A stretch of 52,680 bases of DNA, taken from contig DVDV01000190.1 of NCBI GenBank assembly GCA_015296075.1, positions 1-52,680 on the forward strand, read 5' to 3'. Made by a program: the position numbers and the translations under genes. The DNA is from Leptolyngbyaceae cyanobacterium M33_DOE_097 (lineage in GTDB: Bacteria; Cyanobacteriota; Cyanobacteriia; Leptolyngbyales; Leptolyngbyaceae). Under the pieces are notes generated by a model. That model did not search any database and had not been told where the DNA came from. It saw only the letters and a program-made list of their open reading frames with translations. How positions within the stretch are numbered: the first letter of the stretch is position 1; every line of letters begins with the position of its first letter. Below are positions 51,700 to 52,680 of this stretch, piece by piece.

Positions 51700-52680
51700 A
51701 TGACTCGCCTGCTCCTGCTCCCTCTCATCCTGTTTGCCAGTCTCCTCACCCAGCTCGAATCTGCCTCTGCTCTTGATGACGGCGCCGTGAGTTTCGAGGT
51801 TCCAGCGGTGACACCCGCTTCTGCCGAACCGCCTGCTGCTCCGGTTGCGATTCCTGCGGCGATCGCTGAGCCTGTCCCTCCTCTAGTTGCTCAAGAACCT
51901 GCTGCTGAAGCGCCTGCTCCGGTTGAGCCTGCTCCAGCTGTTCAAGAACCTGTCCCGGAAGCGCCTGCTCCGGCTCCTCAAGCTTCCGCCCCTGCCCCTG
52001 TCACTTCAAATCAGCCTGTTGATATTCCCACTGCCCCAGCACCCGCCGCCCCTGGCGTCCGCCGACTGGATACCCTGTTCAAAGGTGGCTCGCAGTCCGT
52101 GGTGGCTCGCACCGTAGGACACGCCGAAGGCACTCGCACCGCGGCTGGGGGGTATACCCGTGCCTATCGTGGTCATGTAGACCCTGGCAATGGCGTGTGG
52201 AACTTGGGCACCTTCTCCTTTCAGCATTGCCGGGAAGCAAAATATCGCTGCTCTACTGCAGAACAGGCCGATCGCCACCAATTACGCCGCCTGCAACGGC
52301 AAGCACGACAACTCCGCCAACGAGCGGCCGCTTTGGGCATGGAAATGACGCTCGAAGAAGAACTCAACGCGATTGATCTAGTGAACCAGTCCCCGCGAGC
52401 GGCCTTGGCGCGTAAGGAAGCGTACCCTGAGCATTTAGCGCGAGCGCGACGCATGGGCTTACGGGGAAAACGGGCAATTTTAGAGGGACGGGTTTGGGCT
52501 TACTGGGATGGCGAACGGAAGCGGTGGGCGGCCCCTGGACTGGGTAACACCGAACGGGGAATTCGGCGAGACCAACGGCGACGGATGCTGGCGATCGCGG
52601 CGGCCTTAGAGCAAGTGGAGCGGCAACGAGGAGCGATCGCCCCGCGTGAGCGAGTGGTTGATCAAATCCTGGCGCAGTAA
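51700..52680 (+). CDS. Secreted protein with Ala/Pro-rich linker and lysozyme-like C-domain
   Basis: 326 aa; the stop codon is exactly the last three bases of the window. Signal peptide MTRLLLLPLILFASLLTQLES. Residues ~27-125 are an Ala/Pro/Glu linker with repeats such as QEPAAEAPAPVEPAP and QEPVPEAPAPAP. The C-terminal domain holds VARTVGHAEGTRTAAGGYTRAYRGHVDPGNGVWNLGTFSFQH in pieces, a 'C...C' pair (QHCREAKYRC), a basic coiled coil (RRLQRQARQLRQRAAALGM) and a final conserved helix region. The 'EGTR...G..T..Y.GH.DPGNG..N.GTFS.QH' pattern resembles muramidase-type enzymes acting on peptidoglycan, an inference. A linker of this kind would reach across the wall. Confidence 0.8.
   Translation: MTRLLLLPLILFASLLTQLESASALDDGAVSFEVPAVTPASAEPPAAPVAIPAAIAEPVPPLVAQEPAAEAPAPVEPAPAVQEPVPEAPAPAPQASAPAPVTSNQPVDIPTAPAPAAPGVRRLDTLFKGGSQSVVARTVGHAEGTRTAAGGYTRAYRGHVDPGNGVWNLGTFSFQHCREAKYRCSTAEQADRHQLRRLQRQARQLRQRAAALGMEMTLEEELNAIDLVNQSPRAALARKEAYPEHLARARRMGLRGKRAILEGRVWAYWDGERKRWAAPGLGNTERGIRRDQRRRMLAIAAALEQVERQRGAIAPRERVVDQILAQ

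Noticed and set aside
1-52680. tRNA genes, rRNA genes, CRISPR arrays or known riboswitches
   Set aside because: None could be recognised by eye; a covariance-model search (tRNAscan, Rfam) would be needed to exclude small RNAs.

Overview
The window is chromosomal DNA of a cyanobacterium, most likely a filamentous or Leptolyngbya-like form. The evidence is the frequent HIP1-type octamer GCGATCGC, an intact ntcA, an ndhB, a HetZ-family gene, several protein families known almost only from cyanobacteria (DUF4336, DUF4330, DUF1818, low-temperature-induced protein), and a weak use of Shine-Dalgarno sites. No tRNA, rRNA or CRISPR array was seen. HetZ homologues also occur in strains that do not make heterocysts, so heterocyst formation cannot be claimed.

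Layout. 1-1855: the start of a transposase-like gene on the minus strand, then 1.8 kb of AT-rich DNA without a convincing gene. 1856-9645: a membrane/coiled-coil protein, ntcA with its own NtcA box, DUF4336, a Uma2 nuclease, UPF0175, moaE, a YdcF protein and DUF4330. 9635-18845: AI-2E transporter, SDR protein, HetZ family, Sua5/YciO, larC, and a three-gene operon with a membrane pentapeptide-repeat protein. 19116-22747: two tandem GT39 membrane glycosyltransferases. 23145-31144: a complete Nit1-type nitrogen-starvation cluster. 31426-36946: glycolate oxidase subunits, a response-regulator/kinase, rpoZ, a secreted protein and DUF1818. 36964-45060: topA, ndhB, a PEP-CTERM 5'-nucleotidase and a low-temperature-induced protein. 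45240-46472: aroF with a long regulated leader. 46968-52680: a small secreted peptide, an ABC exporter half and four uncharacterised envelope-type genes.

Two regulatory systems stand out. First, the minus-strand leader of aroF (DAHP synthase, entry step of aromatic amino-acid synthesis) carries two successive attenuators. Each has a very short ORF crowded with Phe, Tyr and Trp codons (MTHSTRYFYFWYFPVHQG and MLFLTSWLYGFYFFIGINTG) followed about 25-28 nt later by a strong intrinsic terminator. For the first, the codons just after the aromatic run can form a 14-bp helix with the 5' arm of the terminator, the expected antiterminator of ribosome-mediated attenuation. For the second, a perfect 9-bp helix joins the pre-leader to the leader tail and competes with a possible antiterminator.

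Second, perfect GTA-N8-TAC NtcA boxes with a well-placed TAN3T-type -10 element occur before ntcA, before the seven-gene Nit1 operon and before the separate Nit1 flavoprotein gene. The master nitrogen regulator and a nitrogen-starvation cluster in the same 52 kb are thus predicted to form one small regulon.

Several inverted-repeat elements of a GTAGGGGCG...CGCCCTTAC type and one MITE-like element are scattered between genes.
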